Positions 25,413 to 33,797 of a stretch of DNA of 64,000 nucleotides are shown piece after piece. The stretch is from assembly GCF_021654135.1 (NCBI RefSeq), contig NZ_JAKGSD010000015.1:97160-161159 (forward strand), written 5' to 3'. How positions within the stretch are numbered: the stretch's first letter is position 1; the number at the start of each line of letters is the position of its first letter. Source of the DNA: Amycolatopsis tucumanensis. GTDB lineage: Bacteria > Actinomycetota > Actinomycetes > Mycobacteriales > Pseudonocardiaceae. Below the pieces are notes generated by a model. The model did no database searches. It was not told the origin of the DNA and worked only from the letters and a program-made list of their open reading frames with translations. The position numbers were made by a program, and so were the translations under genes.

Positions 25413-26710
25413 GCCGTCAGCTCCGGGTAGAGGGGGTGGCGGGCGGTGAGGTCGGCGACGCGGGCGGAGAGCTTGTCCAGGTCGGCGGCGGAGGCGTCCG
25501 GGCGCAGGGCCAGCGCGGCGATGTCGGCGACCTCGGCGAAGTCGTCGGGGCCGAACCCGCGCGCGGCCAGCGCGGGCGTGCCGAACCGCAGGCCGGAGCT
25601 GATCATCGGCGGGCGCGGGTCGAACGGGACGGCGTTGCGGTTGACCGTGATCCCGACCTCGTGCAGCCGGTCCTCGGCCTGCTTTCCGTCCAATTCGGAC
25701 TCCCGCAGGTCGGCCAGCACCAGGTGCACGTCGGTGCCGCCGGTCAGCACCCCGATCCCGGTCTCGCGCAGGAACCGGTCGGCGAGGATCTTCGCGCCCT
25801 GCAGGGTGCGTTCCTGGCGCTCGCGGAACTCCGGCTCGGCGGCCAGCTTGAACGCCACGGCCTTGCCCGCGATGACGTGCTCCAGCGGCCCGCCCTGCTG
25901 GCCGGGGAACACGCTGCTGTTGAGCTTCTTCGCCAGCGACCGCTCGGCCAGGATCACCCCGCCGCGCGGGCCGCCGAGCGTCTTGTGCGTGGTCGAGGTG
26001 ACGACGTGCGCGTGCGGCACGGGGGAGGGGTGCAGGCCCGCCGCGACCAGCCCGGCGAAGTGCGCCATGTCGACCATCAGGTACGCGCCGACCTCGTCGG
26101 CGATCCGGCGGAACGCGGCGAAGTCCAGGTGCCGCGGGTAGGCCGACCAGCCTGCGACGATCAGCTTCGGCCTGCGCTCCCGAGCCAGCCGCTCGACCTC
26201 GTCCATGTCGACGCGGTGGTCCTCGGCGCGCACGTGGTAGGCGGCCACGTCGTAGAGGCGGCCGGAGAAGTTGAGCTTCATTCCGTGCGTCAGGTGCCCG
26301 CCGTGCGCGAGGTCCAGGCCGAGGATCGTGTCGCCGGGCTCCAGCAGCGCGGCCATGGCGGCGGCGTTGGCCTGTGCGCCGGAGTGCGGCTGCACGTTGG
26401 CGTACTCCGCGCCGAAGAGCGCTTTGAGCCGGTCGATGGCCAGGGTCTCGATCTCGTCGACGTGTTCGCAGCCCCCGTAGTAGCGGCGGCCGGCGTAGCC
26501 CTCGGCGTACTTGTTGGTCAGCACCGACCCCTGCGCCTGCATCACCGCCAGCGGCGCGAAGTTCTCGCTCGCGATCATCTCCAGGGTGTCGCGCTGGCGG
26601 CCGAGCTCGCGGCCGATCGCCGCGTGCACCTCCGGATCGGTTTGGAGCAGGGAACGCCCGAGCACGCGCTGGGGGCTGAGTGCGCCAGCGCGGCCGATGG
26701 CCACCGACAT
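25409..26710 (-). CDS. glyA: Serine hydroxymethyltransferase
   Basis: A 433-residue PLP enzyme interconverting glycine plus methylene-THF with serine. Landmarks are LEMIASENFAPLAVMQAQGS, NKYAEGYAGRRYYGG, LDLAHGGHLTHG, the PLP lysine in VTSTTHKTLGGPRGG and VNRNAVPFDPR. As first gene of a nine-gene leftward run it is probably the betaine-dedicated copy, using both products of sarcosine oxidase to make serine for SdaA. A GntR-type box lies 35-47 bp upstream of the ATG. Confidence 0.93.
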   Translation of the reverse strand: MSVAIGRAGALSPQRVLGRSLLQTDPEVHAAIGRELGRQRDTLEMIASENFAPLAVMQAQGSVLTNKYAEGYAGRRYYGGCEHVDEIETLAIDRLKALFGAEYANVQPHSGAQANAAAMAALLEPGDTILGLDLAHGGHLTHGMKLNFSGRLYDVAAYHVRAEDHRVDMDEVERLARERRPKLIVAGWSAYPRHLDFAAFRRIADEVGAYLMVDMAHFAGLVAAGLHPSPVPHAHVVTSTTHKTLGGPRGGVILAERSLAKKLNSSVFPGQQGGPLEHVIAGKAVAFKLAAEPEFRERQERTLQGAKILADRFLRETGIGVLTGGTDVHLVLADLRESELDGKQAEDRLHEVGITVNRNAVPFDPRPPMISSGLRFGTPALAARGFGPDDFAEVADIAALALRPDASAADLDKLSARVADLTARHPLYPELTA

Positions 26711-26744
26711 GCTGCCTCCCGGGTCTCATACCTCTGTTCGCCGA

Positions 26745-26757
26745 CTGATATATCAAC
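26745..26757. promoter_or_regulatory. Candidate GntR operator upstream of the glyA-sox-dmg operon
   Basis: CTGATATATCAAC contains the perfect palindrome TGATATATCA (26746-26755). Its reverse complement matches 12 of 13 bases of the box between sdaA and the GntR gene (15004-15016). The site is well placed to control the nine-gene glyA operon. Confidence 0.5.
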
Positions 26758-26900
26758 TGGCCGCCACGCTACGGCTCGGCGTCCGGCGGGGTCAAGAGCC
26801 GATTCCGGCGAACCTTTGTTACTCGTGAGTCCCTTGTGTCGCAGGGATTCGGCCCTCGTGTTGCCGTCAGGAAAACTCCGCGCCATCCCCGGTTCAGGTC

Positions 26901-27011
26901 TTGACAGACGCGGCGCGTAGGCCGCACTGTGGTCCGCGTCGCAGTTGCACATCACGCAGGTGTTGCGGAAGAAGCAACAACCAGTCCCCGGTCACTCACA
27001 CCACCACGGAG
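26901..27011 (+). promoter_or_regulatory. Promoter and leader of the Rieske oxygenase gene
   Basis: TTGACA at 26901-26906 is a good -35 hexamer; the -10 candidate about 18 bp on (CACTGT) is weak. The leader holds the dyad TGTTGC-ggaagaa-GCAACA (26961-26979), whose first part TGTTGCGGA also occurs, inverted, in the ferredoxin/IclR promoter. GGAG at 27008-27011 precedes the proposed TTG start by six bases. The rest of the 307-bp glyA-oxygenase gap shows nothing else I can name. Confidence 0.4.
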
Positions 27012-27017
27012 CGTTCG

Positions 27018-28175
27018 TTGACCGAGAACACCACCACCGCGCCGTCCACCGACCAGCCCGGGCTCCCGTCGAGCCTGATCCCCACACTCGGCGGGATCAC
27101 CTACACCGACGAGACGATCTTCGCGCTGGAGCAGGAGAAGATCTTCGAGCAGATGTGGTTCTGCGCGGTCCGCGGCGCGGACCTGCCGCAACCCGGAAAC
27201 TTCCGCACCGTGCAGATCGGCCGCGAGAGCGTGCTGGTGACCCGGTCGCGCGACGGCGCCCTGCGGGCATTCCTCAACATCTGCCGCCACCGCGGCGCGC
27301 GCCTGTGCGTGGAAGAGAGCGGCACGGTCAAGCGGAACTTCCAGTGCCCCTACCACGCGTGGACCTACGGCCTGGACGGCAAGCTCGTCGCGGCGCCGAA
27401 CCTGACCTCGATGCCGGACATCGACCGCACCGAGTACGGCCTCAAGCCGGTGCACCTGCGGGAGTGGCTCGGCTACGCGTGGCTGTGCCTGGCCGAGGAG
27501 CCGCCGTCCTTCGAAGAGACGGTGCAGGCGGACGTGGCGGGCCGGCTCGGGCAGCTCGACGCGATCGGCAACTACGGCATCGACGAGCTGGCCCTGGGCA
27601 GGCGGATCACCTACGACGTCAAGGCCAACTGGAAGCTCATCATCGAGAACTTCATGGAGTGCTACCACTGCGCGACGATCCACCCCGAGCTGACCGAGGT
27701 GCTGCCGGAGTTCGCCGACGGCTACGCCGCGCAGTACTACGTGGGCCACGGCGCGGAGTTCGGCGAGGACGTCAGCGGGTTCACGGTGGACGGCAGCGCC
27801 GGGTTCGACCGGCTCGGCGGGGTGGACGAGCACCAGGACCGCCGCTACTACGCGATCACCGTGCGGCCGCAGGTGTTCGTCAACCTCGTGCCCGACCACG
27901 TGATCATCCACCGGATGTTCCCGATGGCGGTCGACCGCACGATCGTCGAATGCGACTGGCTCTACGCCCGCGAAGTGGTGGACTCCGGCCGCGACGTGTC
28001 ACACTCGGTCGAGCTGTTCCACCGCGTGAACCAGCAGGACTTCGACGCCTGCGAGCGCTGCCAGCCCGCGATGTCCTCGCGCGCCTACGCCCGCGGCGGG
28101 GTCCTGGTGCCGTCCGAACACCACATCGGCGAATTCCACCAGTGGGTCGAGCGGACACTGGCCGGCGGGCGGTGA
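27018..28175 (+). CDS. gbcA: Rieske oxygenase, probable glycine betaine demethylase
   Basis: About 385 residues from the proposed TTG. The Rieske centre is C89-R-H91 and C110-P-Y-H113, and the mononuclear iron site lies in NWKLIIENFMECYHCATIHPEL. The sequence resembles the GbcA/stachydrine demethylase group, which removes a methyl from glycine betaine as formaldehyde to give dimethylglycine. Electrons would come from the ferredoxin and reductase at 9992-11475, since no FNR-type GbcB is present. An open frame continues upstream to 26901, so the start is uncertain. The BCCT gene follows 4 bp later. Confidence 0.87.
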   Translation: MTENTTTAPSTDQPGLPSSLIPTLGGITYTDETIFALEQEKIFEQMWFCAVRGADLPQPGNFRTVQIGRESVLVTRSRDGALRAFLNICRHRGARLCVEESGTVKRNFQCPYHAWTYGLDGKLVAAPNLTSMPDIDRTEYGLKPVHLREWLGYAWLCLAEEPPSFEETVQADVAGRLGQLDAIGNYGIDELALGRRITYDVKANWKLIIENFMECYHCATIHPELTEVLPEFADGYAAQYYVGHGAEFGEDVSGFTVDGSAGFDRLGGVDEHQDRRYYAITVRPQVFVNLVPDHVIIHRMFPMAVDRTIVECDWLYAREVVDSGRDVSHSVELFHRVNQQDFDACERCQPAMSSRAYARGGVLVPSEHHIGEFHQWVERTLAGGR

Positions 28176-28179
28176 CGCG

Positions 28180-29952
28180 GTGACCATCTCGCGGAGCGCA
28201 GGGGGGCAGCCGGACAACCAACTCGAGCAAGAGGCGGTGAGCGTCGTGCCCAGTACGGAAGCAACGACCCGGAAACCCGCGGAACCCAGAGCGCGCGGCG
28301 GGATGGATCGCGTGGTGTTCGTCGTCGCGGCGGTGGTCGCGGCGGCGTTCCTGGCCTGGGGCGTGTTCGCCACCGACAATCTCTCCAGCGTGTCCGCGGG
28401 GGTGCTGGACTGGCTGATCCGGAACACCGGCTGGGCGTTCCTGCTGGCCGCGACGGGGTTCGTCCTGTTCGCGATCTGGCTGGCGTTCAGCCGGTACGGC
28501 AAGATCCCGCTCGGCCACGACGGCGAGCGGCCGGAGTTCCGCACGGTGTCGTGGATCGCGATGATGTTCAGCGCCGGCATGGGCATCGGGCTCATGTTCT
28601 ACGGGGTCGCCGAACCGTTGTCGCACTTCGTGGAGCCGCCGCCGGGCACGGTCGCGGGCAGCACCGACGCGGCGGTGGAGACCGCGATGGCGACGTCGCT
28701 GTTCCACTGGGCCATCCACCCGTGGTCGATGTACGCGGTGGTCGGGCTCGCCATCGCCTACGGCACCTTCCGGCGCGGCCGCAAACAGCTGATCAGCTCG
28801 GCGTTCGCGCCGCTGTTCGGTGAGCGGGTGAGCGAGGGGCCGCTGGGCAGGCTCATCGACATCCTGGCGATCTTCGCGACGCTGTTCGGGTCCGCCGCGT
28901 CGCTCGGGCTGGGCGCGTTGCAGATCGGCAGCGGGCTCGTTCAGCGGGGCTGGCTGTCGGACAACCCGGGCACCGGCCTGCTCATCGGCGTGATCGCGGT
29001 GCTGACGGTGGCGTTCGTCGCCTCCGCGGTGTCCGGGGTGGCGAAGGGCATCCAGTGGCTGTCCAACATCAACATGGTGCTGGCCGCCGTGCTCGCGGTG
29101 TTCGTGTTCGTGGTCGGGCCGACGATCTTCATCCTCAACCTGGTGCCCTCGACGATCGGCGACTACTTCCGCGAGATGGGCGAGATGATCTCGCGGTCGG
29201 GCGCCTCCGGCGGCGAGAACATGGAGAGCTGGCTGTCCTCGTGGACGATCTTCTACTGGGCGTGGTGGATCTCGTGGACGCCGTTCGTGGGCATGTTCAT
29301 CGCGCGGATCAGCCGCGGCCGCACGATCAAGCAGTTCGTGGTCGGCGTGATCCTCGTTCCGTCCGTGGTGAGCCTGGTGTGGTTCAGCATCATGGGCGGT
29401 ACGGCGATCACGCTCCAGCGGAGTGGGACGGATCTGGCGAGCGCGGGCAGCGCGCAGTCGCAGATGTTCGGGGTGCTCGACCAGTTCCCGCTGGCCGCCG
29501 TGGCGAGCGTGCTGGTGATGGTGCTGGTGGCGATCTTCTTCGTCTCCGGCGCGGACGCCGCGTCGCTGGTGATGGGGTCGATGTCGCAACGCGGCGCGAT
29601 CGAGCCGAAGCGCTGGCTGGTGGTGTTCTGGGGCGTGGCGACCGGGGGCGTGGCCGCGGTGATGCTGCTGGTCGGCGGTGGTGGCGACGAGGCGCTCACC
29701 GGGCTGCAGAACCTGACGATCATCGCGGCGGCGCCGTTCGCGCTGGTGATGGTGGTGCTGTGCGTGGCGCTCGCGAAGGACCTCCGCAGCGACCCGATGA
29801 TCCGGCGGGAGGAGAAGAGCGCGGAGATCGTGGAGCAGGCGGTGCTGACCGGAAACCGCCACTACGACGGCGACTTCTGCCTGCAGGTGGCCCCCACGGG
29901 CGAGGGGCTGCCCGAGAGCAACGGCCAAGCACCGGCGAAGAAGGTGGAGTGA
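28180..29952 (+). CDS. BCCT-family betaine/carnitine/choline transporter
   Basis: A 590-residue, 12-helix transporter. The BCCT signature is clear in FYWAWWISWTPFVGMFIARI and SRGRTIKQFVVGVILVP, and the betaine-type segment MGIGLMFYGVAEPL precedes it. N- and C-terminal hydrophilic tails are extended, as in osmosensing members, though the catabolic setting suggests nutrient uptake of glycine betaine. GTG at 28180; a second GTG about 20 codons on is possible. It is cotranscribed with the oxygenase. Confidence 0.88.
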   Translation: MTISRSAGGQPDNQLEQEAVSVVPSTEATTRKPAEPRARGGMDRVVFVVAAVVAAAFLAWGVFATDNLSSVSAGVLDWLIRNTGWAFLLAATGFVLFAIWLAFSRYGKIPLGHDGERPEFRTVSWIAMMFSAGMGIGLMFYGVAEPLSHFVEPPPGTVAGSTDAAVETAMATSLFHWAIHPWSMYAVVGLAIAYGTFRRGRKQLISSAFAPLFGERVSEGPLGRLIDILAIFATLFGSAASLGLGALQIGSGLVQRGWLSDNPGTGLLIGVIAVLTVAFVASAVSGVAKGIQWLSNINMVLAAVLAVFVFVVGPTIFILNLVPSTIGDYFREMGEMISRSGASGGENMESWLSSWTIFYWAWWISWTPFVGMFIARISRGRTIKQFVVGVILVPSVVSLVWFSIMGGTAITLQRSGTDLASAGSAQSQMFGVLDQFPLAAVASVLVMVLVAIFFVSGADAASLVMGSMSQRGAIEPKRWLVVFWGVATGGVAAVMLLVGGGGDEALTGLQNLTIIAAAPFALVMVVLCVALAKDLRSDPMIRREEKSAEIVEQAVLTGNRHYDGDFCLQVAPTGEGLPESNGQAPAKKVE

Positions 29953-30099
29953 GGACCGGGCGCCGGGCGAGTTGCGTCCGAGGTCGCCACGGGCACTGCG
30001 GAACGAGAACTCGGTGCGATCCGGAAGGGGACGCTGATCCGCCGGGCCGGTGGCGTCGGCACCACCGATGAGAACATCGAACCAACGGGCCGTGGGCGG

Positions 30100-30363
30100 C
30101 ATCCGATCCTGTTGTACCTCCATGGTGGCGGGTTCAGCAGCGGCCGCGCCGCCTCGCCATCGCCGGCGACTCGGCGGGCGCCGATCTCGGCGCCCGCCGT
30201 TGCCGCGGAACGCCTCGCGGCCCGCCTGGAGGATGTGTCGACAGAGCACGTGCTCACCACCGTGGACGGGTTGCCGCACGCTTTCCTCACGGCCTCGCGG
30301 TGCCATCCCTCCGTTCCGGCCGTGATACACGAGATGATCGACTTCCTGGTCGACCGCGTCTGA
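30100..30363 (+). pseudogene. Decayed HSL-type alpha/beta hydrolase
   Basis: Pieces of one esterase are seen in different frames. HPILLYLHGGGF (oxyanion hole) is followed within 15 codons by LAIAGDSAGADLGA (nucleophile elbow, another frame from 30153). The first frame then resumes with VLTTVDGLPHAFL (catalytic His) and ends VIHEMIDFLVDRV. About 60 residues between the first two motifs are missing and at least two frameshifts are needed. The sequence from 29953 to 30099 shows nothing recognisable. Confidence 0.6.
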
Positions 30364-32076
30364 TCAGTCGTTCGCCGGCTCCAGGGACAGCTGCCAGAAC
30401 CGCGCGTACCGGCCGCCGCGGGACAGGAGCTCCTCGTGCGTGCCCTGCTCGGTGATCCGGCCGTTGTCCAGGAAGACGATGTGGTCGGCGCTGCGGACGG
30501 TGCGCAGCCGGTGCGCCACCATCACCACCGTGCGGCCCGCCATCAACCGCTCGATTCCCTCGTGCACCGCGGATTCGTTCACCGGGTCCAGCGCCGACGT
30601 CACCTCGTCCAGCAGCACCACCGGGGCGTCCTTCAGCAGCGCCCTGGCGATCGACACGCGCTGGCGTTCGCCGCCGGAGAGCAGGGCTCCGCCTTCACCG
30701 ACGGTGGCCGACCAGCCGCCGGGCAGGCGCTCGATCACCTCGTCCAGCCGGGCCGCCGTCGCCGCCGCGCGGACCTCCGCGGGGGTCGCGCCGGGGCGGC
30801 CGAGCCGCACGTTCTCCTCGATCGTGCCGTCGAACAGGTACACGTCCTGGAACACGATGGCGATCCGCGACATCAGATCCGCCGCCGCCATCGCCCGCAC
30901 GTCCACGCCGCCGACCCGCACCGCGCCGGCGTCCACGTCGTAGAACCGCGCGATCAGCTGCAACAGCGTGCTCTTCCCGGCACCGGACGGGCCGACCACC
31001 GCGAGCCGCTGACCCTCCGCAATGGACAGTGACACGCCGTCGACCACCGTGCGGTCGCCGTGCCGGAAGGTGACCCCGTCGAACTCCAGGTCGTGCCGCG
31101 CCGGCGTCACCGGGTCGGCCGGTTCCGGCAGCGGCTCGGTGCGCAACACCGCGTCGAGCCTGGCCAGCTCCGCACGGGCGCCGCGTAGCTTGCCCCCGGT
31201 CTCGGCCAGCGACAGCAACGGATCCGCGCACCGGGCCGCCAGCACGAGGATCGACAACACCTCCGCCGCCCCGACGCCCGCGCCGAGCGCGAGGGCCGCG
31301 CCCAGCACCAGCAGCGCGGTGAACACCGCCTGCACCACGAGCGTCAGGCCGACCGCGCCCGGCAGCGCCGACAACGTGGCCCGCCGCGACGCCCGCTGCA
31401 CGTTGCGCAGCGAGTCGTCCAGCAGCCGGAACCGTTCGGCGGTCCGGCCGCCCGCCCGCAGCACCGGCTGCGCCTGGAGGAACTCGATCACCCGCGCCGT
31501 GGCCTGCTGGTCGCGCTCGTGGCGTTCGGCGTCCGCGGCCGCCGTGGCCCGTCCCGCCCACACCTGGACCGCCACCACCAGCGGCGCGGCCGCCAGCGCG
31601 GCCAGCCCCAGCCGCCAGTCGAACGCGATCATCACCACGACGATCGTCAGCGGTGTCACACAAGCCGAGACGAACGGCGCCAGCAGGTGCGCGATGACGC
31701 TCATCGCCTGCAGCACGCCGCGGCTGGCCAGCACGGACACCTCGCCGACCCGCCCGGCGCTGTACCAGCCCAGCGGCAGCCGGGCCAGGTGGTCGCCGAG
31801 CCGGTGGTACATCCCGCGCAACAACGTGGTGCCCACGCGAAAACCGGACAGATCGCTGGCGTAGCGCAGCACCCCGTACACCACTACCGCGGCGCCGAAC
31901 GCGATCAGCCACGGCCACACCTCGCCGGGGGCGGGTCCGAACAGCGCCCGCAGCACCGGCACCAGCAGGGCGTAGGACAGGCCCTCGGCGACCGCGGTGG
32001 TGGTCATCAGAGCGACGGTGCGCCGGACCGGCCGGGCGTGTTCGTGGCCGAGCACGCGCAGCAGCGTGGTGATCAT
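30364..32076 (-). CDS. ABC transporter, fused permease-ATPase (YbtQ/IrtB-like)
   Basis: A 570-residue half transporter: about six membrane helices (residues 1-310) and a C-terminal ATPase with Walker A GPSGAGKST, signature LSGGERQRVS and Walker B VVLLDEVTSALDPVNE. The DEVTSALDPxNE form is typical of the YbtQ/IrtB side of siderophore-linked heterodimers. It is encoded 4 bp overlapped with the second half transporter. Direction of transport and substrate are not shown by sequence. Confidence 0.82.
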   Translation of the reverse strand: MITTLLRVLGHEHARPVRRTVALMTTTAVAEGLSYALLVPVLRALFGPAPGEVWPWLIAFGAAVVVYGVLRYASDLSGFRVGTTLLRGMYHRLGDHLARLPLGWYSAGRVGEVSVLASRGVLQAMSVIAHLLAPFVSACVTPLTIVVVMIAFDWRLGLAALAAAPLVVAVQVWAGRATAAADAERHERDQQATARVIEFLQAQPVLRAGGRTAERFRLLDDSLRNVQRASRRATLSALPGAVGLTLVVQAVFTALLVLGAALALGAGVGAAEVLSILVLAARCADPLLSLAETGGKLRGARAELARLDAVLRTEPLPEPADPVTPARHDLEFDGVTFRHGDRTVVDGVSLSIAEGQRLAVVGPSGAGKSTLLQLIARFYDVDAGAVRVGGVDVRAMAAADLMSRIAIVFQDVYLFDGTIEENVRLGRPGATPAEVRAAATAARLDEVIERLPGGWSATVGEGGALLSGGERQRVSIARALLKDAPVVLLDEVTSALDPVNESAVHEGIERLMAGRTVVMVAHRLRTVRSADHIVFLDNGRITEQGTHEELLSRGGRYARFWQLSLEPAND

Positions 32077-33797
32077 CGTGGTTCCTCTCCCCGGGCGCGC
32101 CAGAACGCGGCGAACTTCCCGTTGCCGGCGAGCAGTTCGGCGGGACGGCCGCGTTCGGCGATCGACCCGTTTTCGAGCAGGACGACGGTGTCGGCGTCGG
32201 CGACGGTCTCCAGCCGGTGGGCGATGACCAGGATCGTCCGGTCGCCCATCAGCGTGGCCAGCGCCCCGCGCACCGCGTGTTCGGTCTGCGGGTCGGCGAA
32301 GGCGGTGGCCTCGTCCAGCACCAGGACGGGCGCGTCGGTGAGCAGCGCGCGGGCGATCGCGATCCGCTGCGCCTCCCCACCGGACAGGCTCGCCTCCTCG
32401 CCGAGCACGGTCTCGTACCCGCGCGGCAGTTCGAGGATCCGGTCGTGGATGTTCGCCAGGCGAGCGGCACGGACGACGTCCTCGCGCGCGGCCCGCGGCA
32501 CCGCCAGCGCGATGTTGTCCGCGACCGGGGCGCGCAGCAACGACGTCTCCTGGAAGACGAACGACACCGTCCGGTAGAGCCGGTCGCTGCCGATCTCCCG
32601 CAGGTCGACGCCGCCGAGCGTGACCGAACCGGCGTCCGGGTCGAAGAACCGCGGCAGCAACTGGACCAAAGTGGACTTCCCGCTGCCGGACGGCCCGACG
32701 AGCGCGGTGACCATGCCCGGTTCGAGCACCAGGTCGACGCCGCGCAGCACCTCGTGCCCCTCGGTGTACCCGAATCGGACGTCACGCAGCTCGACGCGGT
32801 GCCCGTCGGGCTCGGCCGGGTGCGCGGGCTCGGGCAGCGGCGGAACCGCCAGCACCTCGCGGATCCGGCCGACCGCGCGACCGGCGGCCTGCAGGTCGTC
32901 GAAGCCGTGTCCAAGGGCCGCCACCGGGGCGGTCAGGCCGAGGCCGAGCAGCACGAAGGGCAGCAGGTCGGCCGGGGCGAGGCCGCCGGACGTGATCAGC
33001 GTTGCCCCGCCGATCAACACGACCACCAGCACGAACGGCGGTGACAACGCCAGCTGCATCCCGGCCGCGATGCCGGACATGCCGCGCACCCAGCGGAGGA
33101 AGGTGCCGACGAAGTCGTCGGTGGCGGTGCGGAACCTCCGGTGCGCACGCTCGGACCCGCCGAACGCCTTGACCACCGCGATACCGCGCACGAACTCGAC
33201 GACGGAGCTCGCGATCCGGCCCATGGCCGCGTCGAACTCCTGCTGCTCACGCTGCCGGGCGGCGGTCATCATCAGCGGGACCAGCGCTATCGCCAGCACC
33301 ACGGGTACCAGCGTGATCAGGGTGAGGCGCCAGTCGATCGTCACCAGGTAGACCAGCGACACCAGCGGCACGACGAACGCGGAGACCAGCTCGCCCGGCG
33401 TGTGGGCGATGAACGGGTGCACGGCGCTGACGTCCTCGCCGACCACCTTGGCCAGCTCGCCGGTGCGGCGGCGGGCGAACCAGCCGATCGGCACCCGGCC
33501 CAGCCGCTCGGCCAGCAGGCGGCGGAAGGACAGCTGCACCCGGTCGTCCAGGACGTGTCCCACTCCGGCCGACGCGGCGGTGAACAGCATCCGGACGAGC
33601 AGGCCGGCCGCGCCCAGCGCGACGACCGTCCACACGCGACTCTCGTCGGCCGGTTCCGGGGACAGCAGCGTGCGGCCCAGTTCGACGACCGCGAGCAGCG
33701 GCGCCAGGCCGGCGACCGCGCCGATCACCTGCAGCACCACCACGGCAGCGAAACCTCCGGCGTGCGGCCGCAGCAGGCGTCCGAGGCTTTCCGTCAT
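32073..33797 (-). CDS. ABC transporter, fused permease-ATPase (YbtP/IrtA-like)
   Basis: A 574-residue half transporter with an N-terminal membrane domain and an ATPase having Walker A GPSGSGKST, signature SLSGGEAQRIAIA and Walker B VLVLDEATAFADPQTE. The DEATAFADP form is characteristic of the YbtP/IrtA partner. It lacks the siderophore-interacting reductase domain found at the N-terminus of mycobacterial IrtA. It probably forms a heterodimer with the downstream half. Overlaps of 4 bp on both sides mark a tight operon. Confidence 0.82.
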   Translation of the reverse strand: MTESLGRLLRPHAGGFAAVVVLQVIGAVAGLAPLLAVVELGRTLLSPEPADESRVWTVVALGAAGLLVRMLFTAASAGVGHVLDDRVQLSFRRLLAERLGRVPIGWFARRRTGELAKVVGEDVSAVHPFIAHTPGELVSAFVVPLVSLVYLVTIDWRLTLITLVPVVLAIALVPLMMTAARQREQQEFDAAMGRIASSVVEFVRGIAVVKAFGGSERAHRRFRTATDDFVGTFLRWVRGMSGIAAGMQLALSPPFVLVVVLIGGATLITSGGLAPADLLPFVLLGLGLTAPVAALGHGFDDLQAAGRAVGRIREVLAVPPLPEPAHPAEPDGHRVELRDVRFGYTEGHEVLRGVDLVLEPGMVTALVGPSGSGKSTLVQLLPRFFDPDAGSVTLGGVDLREIGSDRLYRTVSFVFQETSLLRAPVADNIALAVPRAAREDVVRAARLANIHDRILELPRGYETVLGEEASLSGGEAQRIAIARALLTDAPVLVLDEATAFADPQTEHAVRGALATLMGDRTILVIAHRLETVADADTVVLLENGSIAERGRPAELLAGNGKFAAFWRARGEEPR

